Origin: Planobispora longispora
Lineage (GTDB): Bacteria; Actinomycetota; Actinomycetes; Streptosporangiales; Streptosporangiaceae
Assembly: GCF_016863135.1 (NCBI RefSeq)
Contig: NZ_BOOH01000019.1
Location: forward strand, 434,001 to 498,000
Reading direction: 5' to 3'
Length of the DNA stretch: 64,000 nucleotides
Shown here: positions 40,866 through 49,871 of the stretch, piece by piece
Layout: each line of letters starts with the position of its first letter
Position numbering within the stretch: the first letter of the stretch is position 1
Notes under the pieces: generated by a model
The model's database searches: none
What the model was told of the DNA's origin: nothing
Seen by the model: only the letters and a program-made list of their open reading frames with translations
Translations under genes and position numbers: made by a program

Positions 40866-41726
40866 ATGGACGTGCACCTGCGTGAGCTCCGCTACTTCGT
40901 CGCCGTGGCCGAGGACCTCAACGTCACCCGCGCCGCCCAGCGGCTGTTCGTCTCGCAGCCCGCGCTGTCCAAGCAGCTCAGGGTCCTGGAGCGGCAGCTC
41001 GGCTTCCCGCTGTTCGAACGGGTGCGCAGCGGGGTGGTCCTCACCCGGCAGGGGCGGGCGCTGCTGCCGTTCGCCCGCGAACTGCTGGGACGGTGGAACG
41101 AGGGGGTCGAGGCCGCGCGGGCGGCGGCGCCCAGCGGCACCCTGGTCGTCGGCATGCAGACCGCCGTGGGCCGGGGACTCCAGCAGGAGGCCCTGCGGAG
41201 GTTCCGGGAGGCGATGCCGGGCTGGGAGATCTCGCTGCGGCTGGTCGCCTGGACCGACCCGAGCGGAGGGCTCGCCGACGGCACCTCCGACGTGGCCTTC
41301 GTCTGGCTGCCCGCGGCGCCGGGCCTGGAGACCCGCGTGCTGTCCGTCGAACGCAGGTTCGTCGCCCTGCCGGACTCCCACCCGCTGGCCGCCGGGGCGG
41401 AGATCCCCTTCGCCGAGCTGCGGGACGAGCCGTTCATCGCGCTGCCCGCCGAGGCGGGCCCGCTGCGGGACTTCTGGCTGGGGCGCGACGCCAGGGACGA
41501 CGACCCGGCCGTCGCGGTGACGGCGAGCACCGCCGACGAGACCTTCGAGGCGATCACCAGCGGTCTGGGGATCGCGCTGCTGGCGGAGGGAAACGCCTCG
41601 CTCTACAAGCGGCCGGGCGTGGTGTACCGGCCGGTGGGCGGGCTCGCCCCGGCCGAGCTGGCCGTCGCCTGGCGCGCGGGCGATCACCGCCCCCACGTCC
41701 GGGCCTTCCTCGACGCCCTCCCCTGA
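40866..41726 (+). CDS. LysR-family transcriptional regulator
   Basis: A 286-residue regulator. Residues 1-60 are the winged helix (LRELRYFVAVAEDLNVTRAAQRLFVSQPALSKQLRVLERQLG), followed by a linker and an inducer-binding domain with GTLVVGMQTAVG and the second-lobe segment ITSGLGIALLAEG. LysR proteins usually bind in the gap shared with a divergent gene and repress themselves; here that gap is only 61 bp and the divergent gene is the aldo/keto reductase. Confidence 0.92.
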   Translation: MDVHLRELRYFVAVAEDLNVTRAAQRLFVSQPALSKQLRVLERQLGFPLFERVRSGVVLTRQGRALLPFARELLGRWNEGVEAARAAAPSGTLVVGMQTAVGRGLQQEALRRFREAMPGWEISLRLVAWTDPSGGLADGTSDVAFVWLPAAPGLETRVLSVERRFVALPDSHPLAAGAEIPFAELRDEPFIALPAEAGPLRDFWLGRDARDDDPAVAVTASTADETFEAITSGLGIALLAEGNASLYKRPGVVYRPVGGLAPAELAVAWRAGDHRPHVRAFLDALP

Positions 41727-41794
41727 CCCGCCCGGATCCGGATCCCCCCGACGGCCTCCGGCGCCGGAAGGCGTCCGCCGGGCGAGCCCGCGGG

Positions 41795-42361
41795 TCACAG
41801 CATGAACACCAGCTGTACGGCGATCAGGATGTCGAGGACGCCGCACCACTCGGCGTAGGAGCGGGACACGACCTTGTCGAGCTTGAGGTGGACGAAGTCC
41901 CAGACGCCGTGGAAGAACCAGCCGGCCGCCACCAGGTAGCGGCCCAGCTCCGGATCGACGATCAGCCCCGCCAGCGCGACCGCGCCGAAGCCCAGCATCC
42001 CGAGCGCCTGGACCCTGAACTGCCCCGACCGGTACAGCTGCCCGTCCACGGCGCCCCAGACCAGCACCACCATCGCCACGCCGCCGAAGACGGCGGCCGG
42101 GGCGATGACGTCCAGGACGCGCAGCGCGATCAGCAGGGCGACGCAGATCAGGAGCACCGGCCACGACGCCTCGCGCCGCCGCAGCTTGGCGACCACCAGG
42201 TACAGCAGCGGGAGCAGCAGGAGGACCTCGGAGAGGGAGAGGACCCCCTGGTCGGTGGCTCCTCCGCCGAAGGTCAGAATCTCCAGCCCGACGGCCAGCG
42301 CGGTGGGCCAGCGCCGCAGCACGGCCGTCCACAGCCGCCGGGGGGATGTGGTTTCGGACAT
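41795..42361 (-). CDS. Small integral membrane protein of unknown function
   Basis: About 188 residues with five or six hydrophobic segments (VLSLSEVLLLLPLLYLVVA, WPVLLICVALLIALRVLDVI, AAVFGGVAMVVLVWGAVDGQLY, GMLGFGAVALAGLIVD, YLVAAGWFFHGVWDFVHL). ATG 42361 has GGAAGG about 9 nt upstream; the open frame continues to 42502 but the extra part is unlike a protein N-terminus. It is divergent from the two-component system at 42587-44394 and might be its target. No family recognised. Confidence 0.72.
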   Translation of the reverse strand: MSETTSPRRLWTAVLRRWPTALAVGLEILTFGGGATDQGVLSLSEVLLLLPLLYLVVAKLRRREASWPVLLICVALLIALRVLDVIAPAAVFGGVAMVVLVWGAVDGQLYRSGQFRVQALGMLGFGAVALAGLIVDPELGRYLVAAGWFFHGVWDFVHLKLDKVVSRSYAEWCGVLDILIAVQLVFML

Positions 42362-42586
42362 GGACCGGACCTTCCTCTCGATCATGGGATCGGCGCCGGA
42401 CGAGCGCGGAGCCGATGTCCTCCAGACTCGCGGCGCGGGCGGCCCGGCAGCAGTGCCGTACCTCACGGAAGATCGTGGATCCGTCACCGGATCAGGTGAC
42501 ATCTGTCATCCGCCGCCTGCCGTCCGCTGCCGGGTCCCGGCGCCGGGCGGCGTGTCACGGCGTGGCCGCCCTGCGACAATGACCGC

Positions 42587-43795
42587 GTGCCGGACGTGCC
42601 GATCGAGCGCGAGACAGGGCTGGGGAACCTCCGCCGCTACACGTGGTGGAGCCTCGCCGTCACCTTCGCGTCCCTCCTGGTCTTCATCGCCGGGCGGTGG
42701 GTCCTGGATCCGCACCTCGCGCTCCGGACCAGACTCCTCGGCGTCGCCGCGCTGGGCGTCGCGGTGGTGGCCGGCGCGGCGCTGCTCAGCCGGCGCCTGC
42801 CGCACGTGCCCGCCGGGACCGTCCGCGTCGTCCCGCCCGGCGGTCTCCCCGTCGCCTGGCTGGTCGCCGGGGGCGCGGCCGCGGCCGTGCTCGGCGCGGT
42901 GCCGCTGTCCGCGCACCGGCCCGAGTGGCCGACGGCGCCGGCCGTGATCGTGTCGATCGCCGCGACGTTCCTGCCGCCGCGGCGACGGCGGATGCTGATC
43001 ACCGTCGCGGTGGCCGCCGCCGCGGCGGCCGGGGCGGCGGTCAGCGCGGCCTCCGGCGAGCGGTGGCTGTTCGCGGCGGCGTTCCCGGCCGGGATGGTGG
43101 CCATGACCGCCTGGGTGACGCTGGGAACGCTGTGGGCCTGGGACATCGCGGAGCGGCTGAACCGGGCGCGCCGGCTGGCCGCGGAGCTGGCGGTCAAGGA
43201 CGAGCGGCTGCGGTTCGCCGCCGAGCTGCACGACATCCAGGGCCACCACCTGCAGGTGATCTCACTCAAGAGCGAGCTCGCCGCGCGGCTCGTCGAGGCC
43301 GACCCCGCACGGGCCGCCGCGGAGATGAGGGAGGTGCGGCGGCTGTCCGCCGACGCGCTCCGCGACACCCGCGCCGTGGTCCAAGGCTACCGCCGTACGA
43401 CCGTGGAGGAGGAGATCTCCAACGCGGTCAAGGTGCTGACCGCGGCGGACATCACCACCCGCATGGAGCTGGACCCCGGCGCCGCCGCGCGGCCGCTGCC
43501 GCAGACCGGCCGGCACCTGATGGGACTGGTGGTGCGGGAGGCGACCACCAACGTGCTGCGCCACAGCCGGGCGCGGCACGCCGAGGCCGACTACCGGGTC
43601 ACGGCCGGCATGGTCCGCCTGCGGGTGAGCAACGACGGCGCGGTCCCGCCCCGCGAGGGCACGGGCACCGGGCTGCGCTCCCTGGCCGAACGCCTGGAGG
43701 GGGCCGGCGGCACACTGACCTGGAAACGTGACGGGGACCGGTTCGAGCTCGTCGCCTCGCTGCCGGTCGACACAGCGGAAGGAGGCGCGGGATGA
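42587..43795 (+). CDS. NarL/DesK-type sensor histidine kinase
   Basis: A 402-residue kinase with four to six N-terminal membrane helices (up to about residue 185), then the HisKA_3 dimerisation region LRFAAELHDIQGHHLQVISLKSELA, whose His in ELHD is the phosphorylation site near residue 214, and HATPase (VREATTNVLRHSRARHAE, TGTGLRSLAERLEGAGG). GTG 42587 is taken as start. The stop overlaps the response-regulator ATG by 4 bp. The stimulus is probably membrane state, as for DesK, but this is only analogy. Confidence 0.9.
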   Translation: MPDVPIERETGLGNLRRYTWWSLAVTFASLLVFIAGRWVLDPHLALRTRLLGVAALGVAVVAGAALLSRRLPHVPAGTVRVVPPGGLPVAWLVAGGAAAAVLGAVPLSAHRPEWPTAPAVIVSIAATFLPPRRRRMLITVAVAAAAAAGAAVSAASGERWLFAAAFPAGMVAMTAWVTLGTLWAWDIAERLNRARRLAAELAVKDERLRFAAELHDIQGHHLQVISLKSELAARLVEADPARAAAEMREVRRLSADALRDTRAVVQGYRRTTVEEEISNAVKVLTAADITTRMELDPGAAARPLPQTGRHLMGLVVREATTNVLRHSRARHAEADYRVTAGMVRLRVSNDGAVPPREGTGTGLRSLAERLEGAGGTLTWKRDGDRFELVASLPVDTAEGGAG

Positions 43796-44394
43796 TCCGG
43801 CTCCTGATCGCCGACGACGAGGACATGCTGAGAAGCGCCCTGGCGGCGCTGCTGGAGCTGGAGGACGACCTGACCGTCGTCGCGGAGGCGTCCACCTCGA
43901 CCGACGCCGTCCGGCTGGCGCGCGAGCACCGGCCGGACCTCGCCGTACTCGACCTGGAGATGCCTCCCGCCGACGGGCTGCACGCCGCCGCGGAGATCCT
44001 CGCGGCGCTGCCCACCCGGATCATCCTGGTCACCCGGCACGCCCGGCCGGGCGTGCTGCGGCGCGCCCTGGCCGCCGGGGTGCGCGGCTTCGTGCCCAAG
44101 ACGACGCCCGCGGCCAGGCTCGCCGAGATCATCCGCGATGTCGCCGGGGGGAGGCGCTACGTGGATCCCGACATCGCCGCCTCCGCGCTGACCGAAGACG
44201 ACTGCCCGCTCACCGAACGGGAGCTGGAGGTGCTGCGCGCCTGCCGGACCGGCGCATCGATCAGCGAGATCTCCGCGCAGGTCCACCTCGCCCCGGGAAC
44301 GGTGCGCAACTACCTGTCCGCGGCCATGGCGAAGCTGGGCGTCGGCTCGCGGCACGCCGCCGCGCACCGCGCCTGGGAGGAGGGCTGGATCTGA
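43792..44394 (+). CDS. NarL/LuxR-type response regulator
   Basis: A 200-residue regulator. The receiver domain starts MIRLLIADDEDMLRSAL, with acidic residues Asp-Asp-Glu at 8-10, the phospho-acceptor Asp in DLAVLDLEMPPADGL near residue 53, and Lys in GFVPKTTPAARL near residue 103. The LuxR-type HTH is CPLTERELEVLRACRTGASISEISAQVHLAPGTVRNYLSAAMAKLG near residues 138-183. It is cotranslated with the kinase. It ends 6 bp before the convergent SARP gene. Confidence 0.93.
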   Translation: MIRLLIADDEDMLRSALAALLELEDDLTVVAEASTSTDAVRLAREHRPDLAVLDLEMPPADGLHAAAEILAALPTRIILVTRHARPGVLRRALAAGVRGFVPKTTPAARLAEIIRDVAGGRRYVDPDIAASALTEDDCPLTERELEVLRACRTGASISEISAQVHLAPGTVRNYLSAAMAKLGVGSRHAAAHRAWEEGWI

Positions 44395-44400
44395 CGCCGT

Positions 44401-46977
44401 CTAGGCCGTGGACCGTCCGCGCGACTCGAGGCGACTGATCGACGCGAGCATCTCGGCCTCCCCGGGGCGGTAGCCGAGGTCCCGGAACAGGGCCAGGGCC
44501 CGGGTGAAGTGGTCCGCGGCCCGGGTGTGGTCTCCCTCCCGCTCGTACGCCGTGCCCAGGTTGCCCAGGACGGTGGCCTCGCCGGCGCGCGTCCCGAGGT
44601 CGCGGAAGAGGGCCAGAGCCTGGTGGAGGACCCGGTGGGCCTGATCATGACGATCCTGACGGCTGTGGACCAGGCCCAGGTTGCCCAGGACGATGGCCTC
44701 GCCCCGCCGTTCCCCCGTCTCGCGGTAGAGGGACAGCGCTCGATCGTAATGCGCGCGGGCCTGGTCGACGTCCCCCGAGTCCCAGGCGACGTCGCCCAGG
44801 CTGCAGAGGGCGCGGGCCTCGGCATGGCGGTCGCCCGCCTGGCGGGCGAGGACCAGGGCCCGCGGGGTGTGGAGATGGGCCTGGTCGTGACGGCCCAGCC
44901 TCGCGTGCATGACGCCCCGGTTGAGGAGCGCCTGGGCCTGGGCGGCCGGGTCGCGGGCGGCGTGGACGGCGGCGTCGTAGAGCGGCAGGGCCTCGGCGTG
45001 GTGGATGTGGCCGTCCAGGTACGCGTAGAGGGTCGTCGCCAGGTCGGTGGTGTGGCACGGCCGGTCGGCGGCGGCGTGGACGCCGGAGGCGATCAGGTTG
45101 GCGCGTTCGGCGTCCAGCCAGGCGACCGCGGCGGCGGGGTCCTCCAGGAGGGGGCCGTCCGCACCCGGCGCGGACGGCCGCAGGTGCCGGGAGTACGGGA
45201 AGAGCCGGTCCGTCGCCGTGATCGCGGTGCGGAGGTAGTGGTCGGACAGGCGACCGAGGGCGCCGGGGACTTCGTCCGGCGCGGCGAGGGCGCGGGCGTG
45301 GTCGCGGAGCAGGTCGTGGAAGGTGTATCTGCCGGGCTCGTGCTGCAGGAGCATGTGGGCGTCGAAGAGTTCCTCGAGCAGTCCCTCCGCCTCGTAGACG
45401 TCCGTCCCCATGAGGGCCGCCGCGGCGTACGGGTCGAAGTCACGGCCGGGGTGGACGCCCAGCAGGCGGAACATGCGCTGCCCGTCCGGGGCGAGCTGCC
45501 GGTAGGAGAGGGTGAAGGCCGCGGCGACCCCCCGCTCACCGGTGGAGAGCTCCGCGAGCCTGCGGCGCTCGCCCCGCAGACGGCCCGCCAGATACTCGAC
45601 CGTCCACTGCGAGCGGTGGTGGAGGCGGGCCGCGGCGATGCGGACGGCCAGCGGCAGGAATCCGCAGAGCTGGAGCACGTCCAGGACGGCGAGGGGCTCC
45701 TTGTCGGCGCGTTCGCCGACGATGCCGCCGAACATGGCGATGGCGTCCGCCGCGGGGAAGACGTCCATGGACAGGGCGCGGGCGCCGTCCAGATCGGTGA
45801 GCCGGCGCCTGCTGGTGATCAAGGTGAGGCTCCCGGGCGCGCCGGGGAGCAGGTGCCGCACGTGCTCGGCGTCGGCCGCGTTGTCGAGGATCAGCAGCAC
45901 CCTGCGGCCGGCGAGTTCCGCGCGCCAGAGCGCGGACCGCCCGGCCAGGTCGGCGGGGATGCGGTCGGCGGCGACGCCGATCTGGCGCAGCAGGATCTCC
46001 AGCGCCGCGACCGGGTCGAGCGGCCGCTGGCCCACCGTGTGGGCGCGGAGATCGACGAACAGCCGGCCGTCGGGATAGCGGCCGGCGAGCCGGTGAGCGG
46101 TGTGGACCGCCAGCGTCGTCTTGCCGACGCCGGCCATCCCGTCGATCGCGTAGATCATTCCCTCGCGGGTCCCGCGGGTCAGATGGTCGAGCTCGCTGTC
46201 GCGGCCGGCGAAGTCGGGGAGGTCGTAGGGGAGGAACGACACCTGTCTCACCGGTGCCCGGGTCGCGTCGCCGGCCAGGATCTCCCGTTCCAGGGCGGTG
46301 AAGGCACGGCTCGGGTCGAGGCCCTGCTCGTCGGCGAGCCTCGCGCGGAAGGCGCGGGCGACGGCGAGCGCGTCGGGCTGCCGCCCGGCGAGGTGGAGGG
46401 CGCGCATGAGGTGGCAGGTGAGCTTCTCGCGCAGCGGATGCGCCGCGGTCTGCGCGATCAGCTCGTCGATGAGGTGCTCGTGGCGGCCGAGGGCGAGTTC
46501 GAGCTCGGCGAGCCGCTCGAACGCCGCCAGGCGGCGCTCGGTCAGCCTCGTCCGGGCGTCGGCGGCGTAGTCGGCGGTGACGTCGGCGAGCGCCTCACCG
46601 CGCCACAGGGCCAGAGCGGCGCGGATCCGCTGCGGGTCCTCGGCGGCCGACAGCGCCGCGGTGAACTCGTCCAGGTCCAGCTGCCCGGCCTCCGGGACGA
46701 TCACGTATCCGGCGTCGCGGGTCTGCAGCACGTCCGCGGCCCCGGCCCGGCGGAGCACCCGCCGGATCGCGGTGACGGCCGCGTGGATCTGGGAACGGGC
46801 CGTCTCCGGGGGCGTCGGCCCCCACATGGCGTCGCTCAGGCGGTCGTGGCCGAGCACGGTCCTGGCGTGGAGCAGCAGATAGGCCAGCACCGCACGGTGC
46901 CGGGGCGCCAGCCCGTCCAGCCGGGTTCCGTCGACGGTGACCTCGACCGGGCCGAGAACCGTGAACCGCACCCCCAT
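44401..46977 (-). CDS. AfsR/SARP-family regulator with BTAD, NB-ARC and TPR domains
   Basis: An 858-residue STAND-type regulator. From MGVRFTVLGPVEV come an OmpR-like DNA-binding domain (1-90), a BTAD domain (about 95-240), NB-ARC with P-loop GMAGVGKTTLAV near residue 280 and Walker-B-like RRVLLILDNAAD, and about four C-terminal TPR units spaced 40 residues apart (GEAIVLGNLGLVHSRQDRHDQA, GEATVLGNLGTAYEREGDHTRA). SARPs activate secondary metabolism or development genes. ATG 46977 is used; ATG 47010 has no ribosome site. The divergent AhpD-like gene shares its 75-bp promoter gap. Confidence 0.92.
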   Translation of the reverse strand: MGVRFTVLGPVEVTVDGTRLDGLAPRHRAVLAYLLLHARTVLGHDRLSDAMWGPTPPETARSQIHAAVTAIRRVLRRAGAADVLQTRDAGYVIVPEAGQLDLDEFTAALSAAEDPQRIRAALALWRGEALADVTADYAADARTRLTERRLAAFERLAELELALGRHEHLIDELIAQTAAHPLREKLTCHLMRALHLAGRQPDALAVARAFRARLADEQGLDPSRAFTALEREILAGDATRAPVRQVSFLPYDLPDFAGRDSELDHLTRGTREGMIYAIDGMAGVGKTTLAVHTAHRLAGRYPDGRLFVDLRAHTVGQRPLDPVAALEILLRQIGVAADRIPADLAGRSALWRAELAGRRVLLILDNAADAEHVRHLLPGAPGSLTLITSRRRLTDLDGARALSMDVFPAADAIAMFGGIVGERADKEPLAVLDVLQLCGFLPLAVRIAAARLHHRSQWTVEYLAGRLRGERRRLAELSTGERGVAAAFTLSYRQLAPDGQRMFRLLGVHPGRDFDPYAAAALMGTDVYEAEGLLEELFDAHMLLQHEPGRYTFHDLLRDHARALAAPDEVPGALGRLSDHYLRTAITATDRLFPYSRHLRPSAPGADGPLLEDPAAAVAWLDAERANLIASGVHAAADRPCHTTDLATTLYAYLDGHIHHAEALPLYDAAVHAARDPAAQAQALLNRGVMHARLGRHDQAHLHTPRALVLARQAGDRHAEARALCSLGDVAWDSGDVDQARAHYDRALSLYRETGERRGEAIVLGNLGLVHSRQDRHDQAHRVLHQALALFRDLGTRAGEATVLGNLGTAYEREGDHTRAADHFTRALALFRDLGYRPGEAEMLASISRLESRGRSTA

Positions 46978-47052
46978 GCTCCCCGCCCCCGATTCCATGC
47001 GCATCGCCAACGCATCGCGAACTTATCAGTACCTTTCCGCAGCATTGTGGGC

Positions 47053-47553
47053 ATGCAAGGACTACCGCTGATCGATCCGGACACCGCCACCGGCGCGGCG
47101 AGGGCCCAGCTCACCGCCGCCCGGCGGGTCCTCGGCGTCACCCCGAACCTCGCCAGGGCGATGGCCCACAACCCGCCGGTCCTCGCCGGTTACCTGGCCG
47201 CCGTGGACGGGCTGCGGAACGGCCGCCTGACCCCGGGCGACCAGGCGGGTCTCGCGCTGCTCGCCGCCCAGCACCACCGCAGCGAGTACGCGCTCTCGAT
47301 GCACGCGTTCCTCGCCGAGAAGGTCGTCGGCCTGACCGCGCCCGAGCTCACCGCCGCCCGGCGCGGTGAAGGCTCACCCGCCCTGGCGTACGCCGCCACG
47401 CTGCTGCGCGGCGGAGCCGCCCCCCAGGCTCACGGCCTCTCCCCCGCCCAGGTCGCGGAGGTCGTCGCCCACCTGGCGGTCAACCACTTCACGTCCTGTT
47501 TCACCACCGCGGCGCACGTCCCTCTCGACTGGCCGCGCGTCGCCCTCCCGTAG
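47053..47553 (+). CDS. Carboxymuconolactone decarboxylase/AhpD-like protein lacking the CxxC cysteines
   Basis: A 166-residue all-helical AhpD-fold protein: LGVTPNLARAMAHNPPVLAGYLAAVDGL, LALLAAQHHRSEYALSMHAFLAE near residue 75, and EVVAHLAVNHFTSCFTTAAHVPLDWP at the end. In AhpD-type peroxidase partners the middle segment carries CxxC before the His; here SEYA stands in its place, so thiol peroxidase chemistry is unlikely. ATG 47053 begins MQGLPLIDPDTA. It is divergent from the SARP gene and may be its target. Confidence 0.8.
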   Translation: MQGLPLIDPDTATGAARAQLTAARRVLGVTPNLARAMAHNPPVLAGYLAAVDGLRNGRLTPGDQAGLALLAAQHHRSEYALSMHAFLAEKVVGLTAPELTAARRGEGSPALAYAATLLRGGAAPQAHGLSPAQVAEVVAHLAVNHFTSCFTTAAHVPLDWPRVALP

Positions 47554-47675
47554 CCGTCCCGCGAGGCCGGTCGACACCCCCGGCCGGAGACGGCGACCAG
47601 GTCCATGACCACGTACCGCTCGCGGGCGCCGTTCCCCCAGAACGGCAGCGGTCCACCGGAGTCCGTGCCGCCGGC

Positions 47676-48344
47676 TCATCCGTCTCGCCGGCGCACCATC
47701 TCGGAGATCCAGACGGGCGCGAACGGAGACGTGCAGCCCGGAGAGGTCGGGTAGTCCTTGAGCACCTGCAGGCGCTCACCGATGCCGATCGCACGGGCGC
47801 GGTGCTCGGCGTGCTCGATCCCGATCTGAGCCAGGCAGTGGTTCATCGCCCACTGCAGGCGATCCGGAGCGTCTTTCATCTCCGCCTCGATGACGTCGAG
47901 CAGCCCCGCGAGATCGAGGCCCTCGGGTTTCTTCGCCACGCGTTCGACGGTCAACGCCCAGCCGGCACTCGCGACCACCGGATCCGGATCCGCGGACCAG
48001 GCCAGACGCAGCTCTTCGACGTGCGGATTCTTCTTCACCACGTAGTTCACGAGCCAGTCATGCACCTTGGGCGCGCGTGCCTCGCGCACCATGGCGTCCA
48101 GCCGGTCACGCTCGAACGCCTTCGGGCGGCAGATCAGGATCGCCAGCAGTCTCGCCGCGGTGTCATCCGTCTCCCAGAGCCGGCACGCGAGTTCCTGCTG
48201 CGTCTTCAGCCGCTTCGCGAGCGCACGCAGCTTGCCGAGGTTCACACCGTGATCGTCGCCGTGCTTCTCGTTCACCTCGCGTGCCCTCGGGTCCTCCAGC
48301 TCGGCCAGCTCGGCCATCACCTCGGCCACCGTCGTCCCGGCCAT
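47676..48344 (-). CDS. AlkD-like DNA alkylation repair protein
   Basis: A 222-residue HEAT-repeat-like helical protein resembling AlkD/AlkC-type DNA glycosylases that remove alkylated bases without base flipping. Typical segments are ELACRLWETDDTAARLLAILI near residue 53, VHDWLVNYVVKK, and LRLAWSADPDPVVASAGWALTVERVAK near residue 112, with aromatic residues placed for DNA contact. AGGAGGCTGAG directly precedes ATG 48344. It stands alone, with no ada or alkA nearby. Confidence 0.82.
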   Translation of the reverse strand: MAGTTVAEVMAELAELEDPRAREVNEKHGDDHGVNLGKLRALAKRLKTQQELACRLWETDDTAARLLAILICRPKAFERDRLDAMVREARAPKVHDWLVNYVVKKNPHVEELRLAWSADPDPVVASAGWALTVERVAKKPEGLDLAGLLDVIEAEMKDAPDRLQWAMNHCLAQIGIEHAEHRARAIGIGERLQVLKDYPTSPGCTSPFAPVWISEMVRRRDG

Positions 48345-48487
48345 CTCAGCCTCCTGCGCGTCACGTGGGGGACTCAGGCTACGACGGAAACCGGCTCCCC
48401 GCCGTACCCGCCGGTGCGGCGGCGGCCGATGACGCGAGATCCCCCGCCTTCACGAATTCGCGGCAGTTCACAATGACGGGTGACTCT

Positions 48488-48919
48488 TCACACGACGCGG
48501 CCGTGGAGCACCTTGACGACCTGGTCGCGGGCCCGGTGGAGGCTGACGCCCAGAGCCTCGGCTCCCTCCTCCCGAATGACGCCGAGCAGGAGATGCTCGG
48601 TCCCTATGTACCGGTGACCGAGCTCGGCAGCCTCACAGCGGGCCCGCTCGATGACGCGGCCCAGCTCTCCCCCCGCCTCCCGGGTGCGCGCACCGCCGAT
48701 CTCGACACCGAGGCTGCCGAGCGTCCTGACGGCCACGCACTCGTCCAATCGAGCCAGCCCTGCCAGGAGGTGCTCCGCGGTGACGCGGTCGTCGCCCCGG
48801 GCACCGGCTTCCCGCTCGGCCAGATCCAGCGCCCGCCGCGCAAGAGCCGTCAAGAGAGGCTCCAGGGGGCCGCGAAGGACCGCTCTCTTCCTCCGCTCCC
48901 GCAATAGCTTCCGCAGCAT
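48488..48919 (-). CDS. Clp N-terminal-domain protein
   Basis: A 143-residue protein made of two ClpN repeats: LTALARRALDLAEREAGARGDDRVTAEHLLAGLARLDECVAVRTLGSLGV and IERARCEAAELGHRYIGTEHLLLGVIREEGAEALGVSLHRARDQVVKVL. It lacks any ATPase domain. In ClpC/ClpA this domain binds adaptors and substrates, so a free copy may act as an adaptor or competitor, or as a ClpS-like helper. The first 18 residues are Arg-rich. Some actinobacterial Clp-N proteins of this size occur alone. Confidence 0.85.
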   Translation of the reverse strand: MLRKLLRERRKRAVLRGPLEPLLTALARRALDLAEREAGARGDDRVTAEHLLAGLARLDECVAVRTLGSLGVEIGGARTREAGGELGRVIERARCEAAELGHRYIGTEHLLLGVIREEGAEALGVSLHRARDQVVKVLHGRVV

Positions 48920-49007
48920 GGCGCCTCCTCACGGGGACAGCGCCTCGATCCTCCCACCGCGACCGCGTCATGACCCCGCACTCATCGCCACCGCCGGTCT
49001 CGGCTGA

Positions 49008-49407
49008 TCAGCAGGCGGAAGGAATGCCCACCTCGGCCGCGAGTCCGGCGGTGAAGACGACCATGACGTCGTCGGCGCCCAGGTAGTAGTCCCCGGAGGG
49101 CGGCCATGACGCCCGCCGCCGACCCCCACGGCTCTCCGGTCCTCACCGGGTGACTGGTCATCGGGCCGGGAAAAACTTCGAGCCCGTAGTGGTCGAAGCT
49201 GCTGCCCCACACTGCGGGGTGACAAGCGTCATCGTCGGTGAACAGCTCCACACCCATGGTGGGCTCGTGCCATGCTCCGTAATCCCACTCATCGACATCG
49301 AGGCCGTCCTCTCCGCCCGTCAAGGGGTGGTGGACAACCCTCCGGATACGTCTGCCTCGCAAAGCGGCGGCCGTACGTTCGTACTCAGCAGCGGTCAGCG
49401 ACGACAT
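49008..49407 (-). pseudogene. Small uncharacterised gene with a single-base frameshift
   Basis: From ATG 49407 (MSSLTAAEYERTAAALRG) the frame encodes a coherent small protein (DEWDYGAWHEPTMGVELFTDD, WGSSFDHYGLEVFPGPMTSHPV, GEPWGSAAGVMAALR) until about 49095. There the continuing frame becomes Arg-rich nonsense, while the other frame reads DYYLGADDVMVVFTAGLAAEVGIPSAC and stops at 49008. The join lies in a run of four G (minus strand, 49094-49091); removing one G restores LRDYYLGADD. It is either a true frameshift or a sequencing error. No function is known. Confidence 0.7.
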
Positions 49408-49541
49408 CCGTACAGCATCGCCCACCGCAGACAGCCCGAGCCATCAAGGCCGCACGCCCGGACGACGGGCGAGCGCGGGACGGTGCGCGGCGCGGAGCGC
49501 CGTCGCCTTGACCCTGTAGAGAAAATCCTCGCCGCCACTAC

Positions 49542-49871
49542 CTAGAGTGAGGACTCTTGGTCGGTGGCATCGCCGATGATCAGGTCGGCTATCCGGAGCA
49601 GGCGTGCCACATACGCACGGTTCTCACGGCGGTGGACGCGGGGCAGGAGCGCCCGCAGATCACGGGCGCACTCGCGTACGGTCTGGAGCTGATCAGGGTC
49701 CAGCACCCCTCGCCGGCTCCCCACATAGCTGGTCAGCGGACCTGCCATGCAGAAGTCCAGGTACGCCACCGGCTCACCGTGGATCTCCACCCCGCGTAGG
49801 CCGTCGGGGAAGGTCAGCCCCATATGCTCGGCCCAGAGGACCGACACCTCGTCGAAGACCGCTTTGTTCAC
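49542..49871 (-). CDS. Small uncharacterised protein coupled to msrA
   Basis: A 109-residue protein, no family recognised. Its segments are [46 protein letters not shown] and a helical Arg-rich end ([33 protein letters not shown]). GTG 49871 forms a GTGA overlap with the msrA stop and has GGGGA upstream, so it is translated from the msrA message. No signal peptide or membrane segment. Confidence 0.68.
   Translation of the reverse strand: MNKAVFDEVSVLWAEHMGLTFPDGLRGVEIHGEPVAYLDFCMAGPLTSYVGSRRGVLDPDQLQTVRECARDLRALLPRVHRRENRAYVARLLRIADLIIGDATDQESSL

Noticed and set aside
44509-47052. Long plus-strand frame running into the AhpD-like gene (1014 codons)
   Set aside because: The upstream part is antisense to the SARP gene and has mirror composition; only the portion from ATG 47053 resembles a protein family.
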